Assembly (NCBI RefSeq): GCF_022376445.1
Contig: NW_025955021.1
Coordinates: 169,574 to 233,573, forward strand
DNA from: Fomitopsis serialis
Taxonomy: Eukaryota > Basidiomycota > Agaricomycetes > Polyporales > Fomitopsidaceae
Direction: 5' to 3'
DNA length: 64,000 nucleotides
Numbering within the stretch: the stretch's first letter is position 1; each line of letters starts with the position of its first letter. The position numbers and the translations under genes were made by a program. Shown in pieces: positions 47,315 to 58,959 of this stretch. The notes below the pieces were generated by a model. That model worked only from the letters and a program-made list of their open reading frames with translations. It did not search any database and had not been told where the DNA came from.

Positions 47315-49610
47315 ATGAGCTTCGAACTGCCACCAACCTGGTACCGGACGCGCTTCCTCATCGGCGTAGCAGAGACGCTGCTGCCTCCGTTCGCCTTGAC
47401 CTATGTCCTCCTCACAGCCGTGTTCGGCAGTGCTGGCGCAGGCTTTGTGGCTACCCTTGCTTACATCTCATCCATTCCAGTCTGGATAACCGTGACTTCT
47501 TGGTACTCGGTTTGGAAGAATGACAGACGTGCCAGGCAACTCGGAGCGACACCAATTCCGCGGGCGAAGGGCAAATGGCCAGGAAACCTCGATATCATGA
47601 TGCGATTCGCCAAAGACCTACGAGAAGGATATATCTTGCAGGCCATGGGTGAAGTGCTCGATGAGCATGGCGTCGACACGCTCAACACGCGCATCCTTTG
47701 GAAGGACAACGTGAGCGTTCAGGTCTGAATGCAGAACGGAAAGTCATGTGTCTACCGTGTAGATCATAACCCGCGACGACCTACACATGCGTGCCGTGCA
47801 CCAAGTACAGTTCGAATCGTTCGAGCGTGGGGCGGAGGCCGCCGAGAAGATGTGCGTGCGATCGGTTCTACTTCTCGAATCGTGATTGACTTCCTTCCAG
47901 GGGAACATTCCTCGGTCGAGGTGTCTTCGTAACGTGGGTGTCATCGTGCCAAAGTTTATATACAAATGCTCAGGGTGGCTGATACAATGCACTGTATTAG
48001 CGATCGGACAGAATGGAGAAGAGTACGTATGCGCTAGCTCTGGACGAATTCTTAATGAGAAGAGGATAACTTACTCCTCTCCGCAGGAACGCGCCCTCAT
48101 CCGACCCTTCCTCAACAAGGAGCGCATCTCCGACTTCGACATCTTCCAGGAACACTCCGACCGCGCACTCTCCATCCTGTCTTCCTCTGTGTCAACCCAT
48201 GAGCCCATCGATCTCCAGGATCTCTTCGCCCGCTTCACCCTCGACGCTGCGTCTTCGTTCCTCCTGGGCACTTCCCCCGATGCACTAGGCGGCCCCCGTC
48301 CGGTTCCGTACAAAGCCAAAATAGGCTCCAAGGGCGCGGCGACGGAGGGCCAGCTCGGCACATTCTTGTACGCATTTGAGGAGATCCAGGTGACCATCTC
48401 ACTCCGGTGGCGGCTGAACACGTTCTTCCCGCTGTACGAGATAAAGGGTGACCATACAATGCCGCATGTGGACGTCATCATGAAGTGGGTCAAACCTACT
48501 GTTGAGCAGGCACTGGAGAGGAAGAAGCGGGAGAGGGAGCAGGGAATCGAGCGCCAGAGGGCTGAGCGCACCATGTTGGAGAATCTGGTCGAGATTACTC
48601 AAGGTATGTCTTCGTGTTATTTTGACGTTGATGTTCATTCTGAATAATCTATCGCTGTTGACAGACGAGGAAAGGGTCCGATATGGCCTACTCAACGTGT
48701 TGATGGCAGGCCGTGACACGGTAAGCCAGCCTGGCTTTGGTTCCACAACTCTAGTTCAAACATGTGTATTCTCTAGACTGCTGGCCTCCTGACATACGTG
48801 GTCTACCTACTCACGATATACCCCGCAGTCGCGAAGCGTCTCCGCGAAGAGATCTTCGACATCTGCGGGGCGAACGGCAGCCCAACGCACGACCTCATCC
48901 GCAAGATGCCCTACAGTGCGTCATCCCCCCTCTCACCCCTCCTATAATTCACCTTCTCTGTACCCTTCTAGTGAACGCCGTCCTGAACGAGACCCTCCGC
49001 CTCTTCCCGCCCGCGCCCATGGGGATCCGAAACTCCATGCATCAGGTCCTCCTCCCGGCCGCGGACGGCGAACCTCCTCTGTACCTCCCCGGCAAGGCAC
49101 GCGTCACCTGGCTGACGCTGCCCCTCCATCGGCGAAAGGACCTCTGGGGCGAAGACGCAGACGAGTTCGATCCCGACCGGTGGCTCGACCCCAAGCGGCT
49201 CGCGCGCGTCGAGGAGCGGCCGTCCATGTTCGTGCCCTTCCTCTCTGGCCCGCGGTCGGTGAGTCACCCCGCTATCTGTGTGGCGCGCAGGGCGGACGCT
49301 GATGTCCCCCGGACGTCGTGCAGTGCCCCGGCCAGAACTTCGCCCTGAACGAGGCGTCCTTCATGCTCGTCCGCCTCCTCCAGCGCTTCTCTGGCTTCGA
49401 GCTCGTCCCGGAGGCGACCCCCGAGGGCGCGCGTCCCCCGCGGCAGTGGAAGGAGGGCAAAGGCCGCCAGCGGATCGAGCAGGTCTGGCCGAGCACTGCG
49501 TTCACTGCATTCGTGAAGGTCAGTTCCGCGCCCTCTCTTCAATAGTGGTATTGCGAGCTAATGAACGGATGTAATGTCAGGGTGGGCTGTGGGTACGCCC
49601 CGTACCGTGA
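47315..49610 (+). CDS. Cytochrome P450, CYP63-like
   Basis: A P450 with two N-terminal hydrophobic segments and the WKNDRRARQLGATPIPR linker, reminiscent of the CYP63 alkane/xenobiotic hydroxylases of white-rot fungi. Exons: 47315-47710, 47763-47851, 47901-47928, 48012-48022, 48087-48603, 48665-48720, 48777-48915, 48972-49258, 49324-49518, 49581-49610. Motifs: LMAGRDTTAG (I helix), NETLRLFPP (ExxR), DPDRWLD, and haem loop FLSGPRSCPGQNFALNE split exactly before Cys by an intron. It ends GGLWVRPVP. The exon sum is one base short; the break lies around the 11-nt micro-exon 48012-48022 and the acceptor at 48086. A region of extra charged residues (KKREREQGIERQR) sits between helices. Substrate unknown. 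Confidence 0.85.
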
Positions 49611-49676
49611 ACTGTGGGGATAGCCTTTCTCGACTTGTCACGGATTGGGGTCGGATCGATCAGTATAGAAAAGGAA

Positions 49677-49730
49677 GGGGATACAGCGAATGGAGGGGAT
49701 ACAGCGAATGGAGGGGATATAGCGAATGGA
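49677..49730 (+). repeat. Three tandem copies of an 18-bp unit
   Basis: GGGGATACAGCGAATGGA occurs three times head to tail (49677, 49695, 49713); the third copy has one change (TATAGC). It lies between the convergent 3' ends of two P450 genes. No function is evident. Confidence 0.9.
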
Positions 49731-49814
49731 GGTAGCGGAGGGAGGGGGTACATTTAATGAATATCATAATTTATCTAGTCAGCGACGAGAACCAAGGAAC
49801 GGTCAACAACGGCC

Positions 49815-51975
49815 TCACGACTCCGCCGCATCCGCGAGCAGCGCGAGTGCGTCTGCGGAGCGAGGGCGCAACGTGCAGTCCACGCTCGCCACGCGTCTGG
49901 TCAGTTCGAGGGATAAGACCATCAGTGACAGGCACACGCGAACCAATATTAGAATCACGCACGCAGCAGCCCCAACGGTCTTCAACGCCACGTCGCCATT
50001 CGGCGTGAGGATCGGCGCGTCGCCAGTAGGGACGACGTCGAACACAGTGAGGATATGCGAGATGTTCGCGAAGAGTATCGCCTCCGCGAAGTCGAGCCCC
50101 GGGCATATCCTGACATTCCGCACAGCGTTCACCGCCGACGTCCACCTTCAGAGGCGAGATAACCACGCACCTCCGACCGTACCCGAACGCGTACGAGCGC
50201 GGGTCCAGGATGTCTTGCTTAGCCTGGCCGCTCTTCTCGTCGTCGCTGTCCTCGAAAAGCGGGAGGAAGCGCTCGGGGCGGAAGACCTGCGGGTCTGGGT
50301 ACCGTTCGGGGTCGCGCGAGATCGCCCTGCACAAAGCTGCTTGAGATCCTGCCTGGACATGATGTATCGGTCGCATAACGCAGCTCACCAGTTGTTCGCG
50401 ACAACCGTCGCCCCCTTCGGTATCCACAAGCCCGCGATCTCGTCGTCCTCCAGCGTCTTCCTCGCGACTGGCACCCACCAGTCAACACGTACACCACGCT
50501 CAAAGTATAGCAGCACACTCACTGAGTGGGGCGACGGGCGCCCAGCGGTAGAGCTCGAGGATGAGCGCGCAGACGTACGGCAGCGCGGGGCGGTCTGCGA
50601 GCGTGGGGAGGCGGCTCCCGCCGAGGAGGCCGTCGAGCTCCGCCTGCGCGCGCTTCTGGGCGGCGGGGAAGCGCGCCATCGCGGCGAGGAAGCCGAGGGA
50701 GGAGGAGGTGAGTGGGAGCATGCCGCCTGGGGGGGGGGAAGGAGTGGGTGAGCGCATGGCGCTAGGACAGGACAAGAGGGTGCGTACCTGCGGACATGGT
50801 CACGGCGATGAACTTGAACTGCGCCTCGTCAAGGTCCATGCCACCTCGGGGGTTCCCGTAGAGGTTCCCCATGAAGGACGTGCTCGGCGAGCCCGACGTC
50901 TGCGTCCTGTGCGTGAGCATCCCTGTGAAGGAGGGTGAAACGCTGCGCACTAGTTCCTCGCGGACGAGCTCCGCCGTGCCGTTCGCGATCTCCCAGAGTC
51001 GGCCGCGCCAGTGGTCCGCGAGCCGCAGGAGACTCGACCCGGGTGCCCAGTGGGGCAGGTAGCATACTGCCGGCAGGACGGCGTCAGGGCAAGCGCGCGG
51101 GTTAGAGGAGGTTGGACGTACGGAATGGCAGCCGGTCGATGATGGAGTACGTCCCGCCGAGGATGCCCGCTGCGAAGTTGGCGAGCTGCTGGATCGGCCG
51201 CAGGACCGCGTCGTCGTCGCCCTTGACGACGTACCCCGACGACACTCTCATGAAGAGCCTGCCGAGCGTCCTGCACGTAGCATGTATGGTTGGAGGTATG
51301 CACATGTGGGAGAGACGGAGATGCGTACTGGTCGATGTGTTTCTCAAAGCCCGGAATGTTAGCGTTGGCAGCGAACGCTTTGGCGAGCTGGCGGGATGCG
51401 CGCTCGACTTCGCCGTGGTATGCGGTGAGGCTGCGCGGGCTGAGCTCCTGACGGAACATCTTGCGCGCATGGGTGAACGTCGGGCCCGGGTCCATGAACG
51501 GCAGCGTCGCGACCAGACCCGACCTACCATCACCGATCACGTACACTGCGTCAGAGCTGCAGGGTGTATCGACAACGAAGAGCGCACGTACAGCTCGCCC
51601 ATCCTCCGGCGGGGCTTGTGGGAGTAGCGATTCGAGCGCTTGTTGAAGATCGCGTCGGCGGGGTCGAAGGCGTTCAAGACGATCAAGGTGTGGCCCAGTA
51701 TGCGGATGCTGGATATCTCGCCTGCATACACGGGCACAATTAGCCTTCCGGGAGGTGCGCGTATCCGTAATGCGCGTGGACTGACCGTACTTGTGCCCTA
51801 GCTCGCCGAAGAAGTGCCACGGACTCGCAGTGGGTATCTTGCCGTAGTGGCCTAGGACTGGCCTGCCCTGTGGTCCGGGTGGGAGCCTTGCGTGCTTGCG
51901 GGAGGAGAGAAGCCAGAGGCCGGCAGCGAGCACGACGGCGAGCAGGAGGACTTGTATCGCGACGGACAGAGCCAT
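49815..51975 (-). CDS. Cytochrome P450 (second of convergent pair)
   Basis: Minus-strand P450 starting at 51975 with a single anchor (VLLLAVVLAAGLWLL) and RLPPGPQGRPVLGH. Exon 1 is 51975-51786, exon 2 starts at 51721. Further marks: DPADAIFNKRSNRYSHKP, ELSPRSLTAYHGEVERAS (C helix), ILELYRWAP (ExxR), DPERYPDPQVFRPERFLP and the haem loop FGYGRRICPGLDFAEA joined over an intron. The I helix reads VTMSAGGMLPLTSSSLGF, lacking the usual AGxDT acid-alcohol pair. Family features resemble basidiomycete CYP5150/OrdA-type enzymes (tentative). Its 3' end faces the CYP63-like gene only 204 nt away. C-terminal joins after the haem loop are less certain. Confidence 0.82.
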
Positions 51976-53162
51976 ATGGACTGCGACTGCGCCGGGCTGA
52001 GGAAGGGTCGTTTGTGAGCGTGCACCCGCGTACTGGACCGCTACAAGGACGCTGGAAACCGTCGAGAGAGTGGAGAGAACTGAACGGAAGGAGGAAGAGG
52101 AGTCTCCCGAAGGAATGAGGAGAGCAGAGATCAGGAGCCTGAGGCGCACTGACTTGGATCAGAAGAAGTTCGTATGTATGATCGGGTACCGATCAGCCAA
52201 CTACGTTATTCATATATGTATACTGAGCCTGGATGCCCGTCTCCCTATCGAATCTCTCCCCCGCTTAACTCGCTCCCGCTTTGGTCGACCGACCACGCGT
52301 CGTCTTTCCTTCCGACAGCGGGCTGCTCTACTCGAACTTATTGCCCGTTGCAGAGCATTGAGACCGCCGCATCATGTTCAAGGAGATGCTGGTCTTCGGT
52401 GCGCACTGATTGCACACGGACACAACGTTGATTAGACGACTCAACCCCAGATACATACAGGACAGTACTTGGTCGATTGAGGAGCACCTGCAGGTTTGTC
52501 TTCGAAGACTGCCTGGGCAGTCGGCAGAGGGTTAGTGTCGTCCGCCACGAAGGGTCGGGTCGGGGCCGGTGGTCACTATGGCGACGGTGGCAAGCAGGGG
52601 CACACAACGCGCCACCGACGCGACTGGCGCTGGGACTCCACCAGCACATGCAGCGTAGGAGCGAAGCCGGCGGTGACGCTCGCGAAGGAGGTTGGGGTGT
52701 TCGTGCATTCTCATGTTCGTCTGACCACGGTCCCTTCCCAGCGACCGCACTGCCCATACGCGTCTGTCATGCCGCCTCCTGCGCGTGCCCATCCAGTGCA
52801 CCTCCTCGTGCTCCCTCCTATTCATGGCCTCGTAACGCCTTCTCATCCATCATAGCGCGACGTACCCGACCCGTGCCGTCGTTGCGACCGCGTTGCTGCC
52901 CCGGCTACCCGCCAGAAATGCGTTCCGTAGCACGTGGTCGGGCCCAATCAGGCCTTCTCCATCCCACCGCGCATCTGCCGCTCTACCACGACAAACACCC
53001 CCAGAATTGTGGGGTCGCCATCTCATCCCGGTGAGGAGAGCCCTGAGTCCACCGATCCCGCACCCCCTATAAAAGATGGCCCTCCGCCCAGCCTGATCCC
53101 CAGGTTCCTTCCGGTCCTACAGCCCGTTCGAGCCTACCGCACGCCCTCGTCTACGAGTCGCC
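51976..53162. other. Divergent region, P450 / eqolisin gene
   Basis: 1.19 kb between outward-facing starts. Open frames on both strands are Arg/Pro/Ser-rich and overlap one another, as expected of GC-rich non-coding DNA. The last 200 nt are C-rich. Confidence 0.4.
53068..53075 (+). promoter_or_regulatory. TATA box of eqolisin gene
   Basis: TATAAAAG, 88-95 nt before the start codon at 53163, followed by a C/T-rich leader. Clear match to a strong fungal TATA element, fitting a highly expressed secreted enzyme. Confidence 0.7.
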
Positions 53163-54059
53163 ATGTTCGTCTCCGCCCTCCTGACCTCCGTGCTCCTCGC
53201 CACCGCGGCCGTGGCAGCGCCCTCCCGTCTCGCCCAGCGCCTCGCCCGCCGCTCTGGCTCCCGCCTCTCGCGTCCCCTCCAGCCGGTCGACGGCCTGCTC
53301 ACGAGCACGGGCAACACCACCCAAACACAGTACAGCGACAACTGGTCCGGCGCTGTGTTGACTCTTACCCTCGGTACGCTCTCCCCTCCCTCCCGTATCC
53401 ATGGATGCTCACCTTGCGCGGACAGGGCTCGTTCACGGCTGTCACCGGAACATTCACCGTCCCGACGCCCTCTGCAGGCTCGGGCAGCGGCGACAGCTAC
53501 TCTGCCTCCGCCTGGGTCGGCATCGACGGCGACACCTGCAGCACCGCGATCCTCCAGACCGGCGTCGACTTCACCTCTCCGGCGGGTCCGTCTCGTATGA
53601 TGGTGTGTGGTCTCGCAACTCACACGACTCGCACTGACGCGCGCGCGCGCGCGACCTACCTAGCCTGGTACGAGTGGTTCCCCGACTCCGCGGACGACTT
53701 CTCCGGCATCTCCTTCAGCGCGGGCGACTCTGTGACGGTACGGTGACCGCGTCGACACGACGAGCGGCACGGCGGTGATCGAGAACACGACGACGGGGCA
53801 GAAGGTGTCGAAGGACCTCACGTCGTCCGCCGCGCTCTGCGAGGAGAACGCGGAGTGGATCGTCGAGGACTACGAGGAGAACGGCGCGCTCGTGCCGCTC
53901 GCCAACTTTGGCACGGTCACCTTCACCGGCGCAGCCGCCACCACGAGCTCCGGCAGCGTGGGCCCGAGCGGCGCGACGCTCATCGATATCAAGCAGAACA
54001 ACCAGACGTTGACGGACGCGTCTGCGGACTCGAGCTCGGTCACGGTGAAATACGTCTGA
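53163..54059 (+). pseudogene. Secreted glutamic peptidase (eqolisin, family G1) with apparent frame breaks
   Basis: Starts with a signal peptide (MFVSALLTSVLLATAAVAA) and a short basic propeptide, then NWSGAVL, GTFTVPTPSAGSGSG, SAWVGIDGDTC, AILQTGVDFT (catalytic Gln), AWYEWFPDSADDFSG, TTGQKVSKDL and AEWIVEDYEE (catalytic Glu), ending SSSVTVKYV. This is the complete eqolisin order; such acid peptidases act outside the cell. Introns lie near 53372-53426 and 53608-53662. Three single-base losses are needed to keep the frame: at about 53575 (FT..LSGGSVSYD), 53739/53740 and 53756/53757 (VTVTVTASTTSGT). The first intron also has a phase conflict. As printed the product would be truncated; missing bases in the assembly are the likely cause. 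Confidence 0.82.
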
Positions 54060-54478
54060 GCCCTGGCTCGGACCTCGTAGTGCGCGTTGTGGACAGGCTG
54101 AACACTTGAGCATGAAGTTTCGGACTGTTGTATTTTCGGATCTGCTCTCCATCGTGTATTGCATTTGTGACGCGGACGTCCATTCTTTTGACCGCACGAT
54201 GAAAATATGTGTGAATGGGCTGCGCTTGGCACGCGAATCGATGGTAGAGCACGTGTTCCACAGAGCCCGCAGCATCTGTCGATGATCCAGTATGAGAAAG
54301 CCTTGCCTTCCTTCGGGAGGAGTTGGGGAAAGTCATTGCCATTACGCCTGTACTGAGTAGAGATACAACTTTGCTACAACATCTCACGACACCTTACATC
54401 TCCCCCGTTCGTTCGTTCACAGCCAGTTGAAAGCAAGAGAAAGCGAGCACACCTCCCATTTGCCAGCCCACGCGCGTC
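54060..54478. other. Intergenic, eqolisin / CAND1 (convergent)
   Basis: 419 nt holding two 3' ends. No gene seen. Confidence 0.4.
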
Positions 54479-57400
54479 TCACGCCCCGACAAGCTCCCTA
54501 AACTCGGACCCCCACTCGGGCGACTTCTTCATCCCCTCCACGAACACGTCGAACTTGGGGCTCTGCCCCGGCGGGCTGATCCTGCTGAGGGCCGCGACGG
54601 CGCGGAGGGTGCTGCGCTGGAGCTCCGCGGCGCGCTCGAGGTCCTGCTTGACGGTGTCCTTCGTGACCGTCGCGCCCTTCATGCTCTTCTCGAGCGGGCC
54701 CGTGATCTCGTCGAGCCGCTGCGCGACCGCGGTCGGCGCGAGCTGCGAGAGCCGGAAGAGCATCATGTGGCAGATCACCTTGACCTCGTCCGAGTCGTCT
54801 GCGAGCCCCGCGAGCACGCGCCCGAGGAACTCGTGCAGGTCGAGCTTCGCCAGACACGTGTCGAGCTGCAAATGAGGGGTGAGCGGGGGCGCGGGTGGTG
54901 AGTGAAGGGGGACGTGCCAGCGTGTACAGCGTCTCGTACGCGGTCTTGCGCGCCTCGAGGCCGTCATCGACTCTGTGCGTCCAGGGGCCCATTTGGACGG
55001 TGCGGATGAGCTCCGGGTTGATGACTGTCTCCTTGTAGAGGTTCGGGAGGATGATCTGCAGTTTGTCCCGGATCAGGTGGGGTTTCAGCCGAGCGGCAGA
55101 GTTGAGCGCAGACAGCGCCAGTCTCCGGACGGTCTGTAGGGGATGGTTGTTAGCGTCTACGCCGCGGTGTAGTGCACCTCATAAGGAGCTCGTACCAGGT
55201 CTGGGTCGGCGACCAGTGCGAGGAAGTCCATGAGAACTGCGCTGAGCTGTTCGTCGTACGAGCTGGACGTCTCCGCGAACGTGTACCGGATCGCGGAGAT
55301 GACCGTTGCCCTCGACGCAGGGTTCGCATCGGTGATGCGTTCCTGTTCGACGTGTCAGCCCTGTTGTAACCGATCTACCCTACATCGCTCGGATCACTCA
55401 CCTGCAGCTGCGGGAGGTACAGAGAAGAATGTGTCGTCGTCAGCTTGCCGAGACACGCCGCGGCGACGTTCCTCGTCGTCTCCTCAGAGTTATCCGAGTT
55501 CTCGAACAGCGGCACCCAGAGCAGATCTGCGACGGTCTCGAGCTGGCCATGTGAGCAGTGGGTGACGACCTCTTTCAATGCATGAAGGGAAAGCAATCGT
55601 TTGGTAGGGTCGTTCTCAACCATCTTCACGATCACAGGGAGGAAGTGGTGGAGGTTGCCCACAGCGATGTTACCTTTGAATCTCGTGAGCACCCACAATG
55701 TCGACATTGATAGCGCTAGACATACCCGCAGCGAACGAAGCAGCTGTCCGGATCTCCTCCTGCTCGGCGGCAAATCGCTGGATGACACTTGTGAAAATGT
55801 TCTCTTGCAAGGACATATCGCTAAGGAAAGGACATGAGCTTCTTTCAAGGCGTCGACTACGGATTGGCTCACATGAAACGTCCGATCTCGCCCATCACAA
55901 GCAAACTCAACACGATCTGAGACGTCTTCGCTTTCGAGGTGGGCTGACTCACAGTCAGTTCCAGCTCAGTCGCGCTCATTGCTAGACATACCTTGAGGTG
56001 TTTGGCAAACTCGGCGACCGTACCGGCTGCAATACTTTGCTGGGCGATCGCGACCTGGCCTATACAGCGAGCCACATTCGCGTAGGAGGCGTCGGACTTC
56101 TGCGCCTTGTCGACGGAGATGACGAGGTTCGGCACGAGATGCGTGGCGACCTCCATGTCGGCCTGCACCAGCGCAGCGAAGAACGCCAGGACTGACTCAA
56201 ATGCTGCGCCAGCAACGAGAGGAGAGTGGGCGATGTTGTAGATATCTGGAAGGAGCTCCCGTTCGACCTCCGGGTATGTATTTGCAGGAATTAGCTCCAA
56301 GAGCAGGGCGATATTCGAAACAGCCTGTGACATGAGCGAGATATCCGAGATGGAGATGTAAGATTTGAGCGTAGGGATAACGGTTGTTGGGAGATCTGCT
56401 GGGACAGTGTTGTACCTACAGACCACGGCAAGGCCGATGAGACGAATGTAGAGGACGCTCGAACGCAGTAGCACTCACCGCCTCAACAGGGCATCCAAGC
56501 ACGTGAACATATCACTCTTTCCGACACGACCGCTCTTCTTCAACAGCGTCAAAAGCCAATTCACACAGCCGTTTACCCAGTTATCGTCGATCTCGATCTC
56601 CTTCGCCACTCGTGTGACCACAAGCACGGCGCCCTCCGTCCGGCCGGTGGTCCTGCACATCGCATCCCACTCCTTTCTCGGCTTCGTCTTCATGATCTCC
56701 GTCGCACACACCCACAAGTCACCAATGCAGTTCTCTGTACACCCCCTTACCTCGGCATCTGTGTCATGGTTACCGAGCCTTGCCACTGCTTCGTTGTAGA
56801 CGACGTCAACCCAGTCACCTCCCTTGACCGGACGCATAGTGTTCAGGAGCGACGAGAAGACGCGGAATGCCTCGGATGCAATCCGTGGGTGCTTCTCTCC
56901 GAGCGACTTGAGCAACACCGGCAAGATGCTGTCCAGCGAGGCCGTGAATGTACCGGGAGTATGTGTCGAGAAGAACAGTCCGACGAAAGACATACACATG
57001 ATCTGCAGCGGCGCAGCATTGGTCTTACTCGATTGCAGCAGGACAGCCTTGCTCGTCGTGATGATCTGCGTAGAATACGAGGACAAGGACTTTGGAACGA
57101 CCGTGAGCAGGGTGTGCAAGAGCGAGAAGCCAGCTTGGAGGGTAGCGGGTGACGTCTTCGGCGACTTGAGCTGGCTGAGCAGTGCTTTGGCGAATGATGA
57201 CACCTGCGAGCGTAGCAGAGTGTACGGCGTTTCTTCCACCTCCATACCTTCGTCTGCCCGTTTTCGCTTCCCACCGATAGTGGCCGCATCGTTCTGCTGT
57301 GCACTAGTTCCGTACACGCGTGTTTGCTGCAAAAGCACGCTATACGTCGACCACACTTCAACGCGAACCGTCTCCTCGCGATCACCGAAACGGGAGATCA

Positions 57401-58959
57401 GCACCGGCGACACCTCCTTGTAGAGCGTGGTTAGTAGCTCCGGACGCGTTGCGATGATAGCACCCAGCAGCTTTGTCGCGGATCTCCGGACCTTGTACGA
57501 CATGTCCTCGTCGTCAGAATACCTGATTGGACGACATGAATGAGAACGTGCGCGCTCAGTTACGTTACCGGGACATACTGATCATCAAGTTCGGCTTCGT
57601 CATCATCATCGTCCGCCATTTCTTCATCCTCATCATCGTCTCCACCTGCGTAGTTCTGTGACACATGAGCGAATGCAGAGAGACACAGAGAATTTGCTTA
57701 CAGGATCATACTTGATGAATTGAGTCCCGACGTGTATGATAGAAGACAGGAACGGTGTGATCTCTGTGGGACACCGCAGGACTAGCGCTTCCAGTGCCTG
57801 CGAGGACTCAGTCTATTCTCTCCTGCCTTGACTAACATTCGGTACACACCTGAAGAGCGCTCTCTTGGAGTTCCTCGTCCTCACGCTGCAGCGCCTTGTT
57901 AGTCGCAGGAACTATCTGCCCTAGTACAGGCTCTATTTGATGTGGCGTATGACGCGCGATCGCAGCCACAAGTTGCACAGTCGTACGCTGCGTTTCCAGG
58001 TTCGCGGACGGTGCAAGACCGGGAAGCACCTTCTCCGACAATAGTTTCTGGAAGAGCTCGGCATGCGTACTCGGAAGGAACTGCGCGAGAGTCGTGATTG
58101 CCCGTTTGCGAACGGCCGCTCGAGAGTGGGAAAGCATTGGCGTGAGCACGGTCAAGGGTTGCGGCTGCAGGTCCGGATTTCCTAGGTACCCTGGGAAGCG
58201 AGTGATCAAGATGGATAGAATGGAAAGCGTCTCAAGGAGCGTGTCTGGTGGTGTGTCGGGCTGTGAAATGATTGGAATTCGCGTCGCTTTCCATGACCGC
58301 TGCAGAGATTCGCTCGCACGGACGTACCTTGGACAATTGCGTTAGCAGCTTGGGCGCGAGCTTCTCACACGCCTTTGACGCGATTCTGCCTTCGGGGGTA
58401 GCTCAGACGTAATTGTCTTCAAGGCTGTTCAAATTGTGAGAGATGATCCGGCATAAGGAGAGTCGGTCTGACCCAAGCTCGAGATGTCGCGCAGCTCATC
58501 GTCCTTGCCAGACGAAAAGTCAATGAGTCGATCCACAACATATTCCATCTGGGATTCTCGGATGATCTTGATGAGCTGACCCAGGCTGAGCAATCATGAG
58601 GGTTCATCTAGCGTGTCCACCGATGAACGAACATACCACTTCACCGCCTGATTCTTCACCTCAGAAATCTTATCCTCCACAAGAGCCAGGACCTGGCGCA
58701 AGACCTTGGTCTCCGTGGGCTCATCGCCAAGGAACGTGTTTGGATCTTCCTTGATCGCAACCAGGAGGTCATTGAGACCCATGTAACTATAGCCAACGCA
58801 ATGAGCGATGTACAGACGCGTCGCCTCCTGGGCACCATACCGGAAGTCCTGGTCGGAGGACTGCATCTGAGTGGCAGCATTCGCGTCAGTTGCTGCAGAT
58901 CGAGGACAATTGCGAATTACCTTTTCGATGAGCCCATTCATGATGTATGTCTTCGTCAT
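54479..58959 (-). CDS. CAND1: Cullin-associated NEDD8-dissociated protein (CAND1/TIP120)
   Basis: A long HEAT-repeat protein of roughly 1,200 aa in many exons. It opens MTKTYIMNGLIEK, MQSSDQDFRYMGLNDLL and DEPTETKVLRQVLALVEDK with SEVKNQAVK, a very conserved CAND1 N-terminus, followed by SQMEYVVDRLIDFSS. An acidic loop (Asp/Glu-rich, near 57600-57660) interrupts the repeats as in other CAND1 proteins. The C-terminus has FLGRVLAGLADDSDEVK, HMMLFRLSQLAP and DTVKQDLERAAELQRSTLRA, then ELVGA. CAND1 binds unneddylated cullin-Rbx1 and exchanges F-box modules on SCF ligases (family knowledge). Importin-like HEAT proteins are excluded by the N-terminal signature. Individual exon joins were not all checked. 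Confidence 0.93.

Noticed and set aside
50561..50938. Plus-strand frames across the minus-strand P450
   Set aside because: Antisense shadows; the minus strand carries the conserved P450 motifs.
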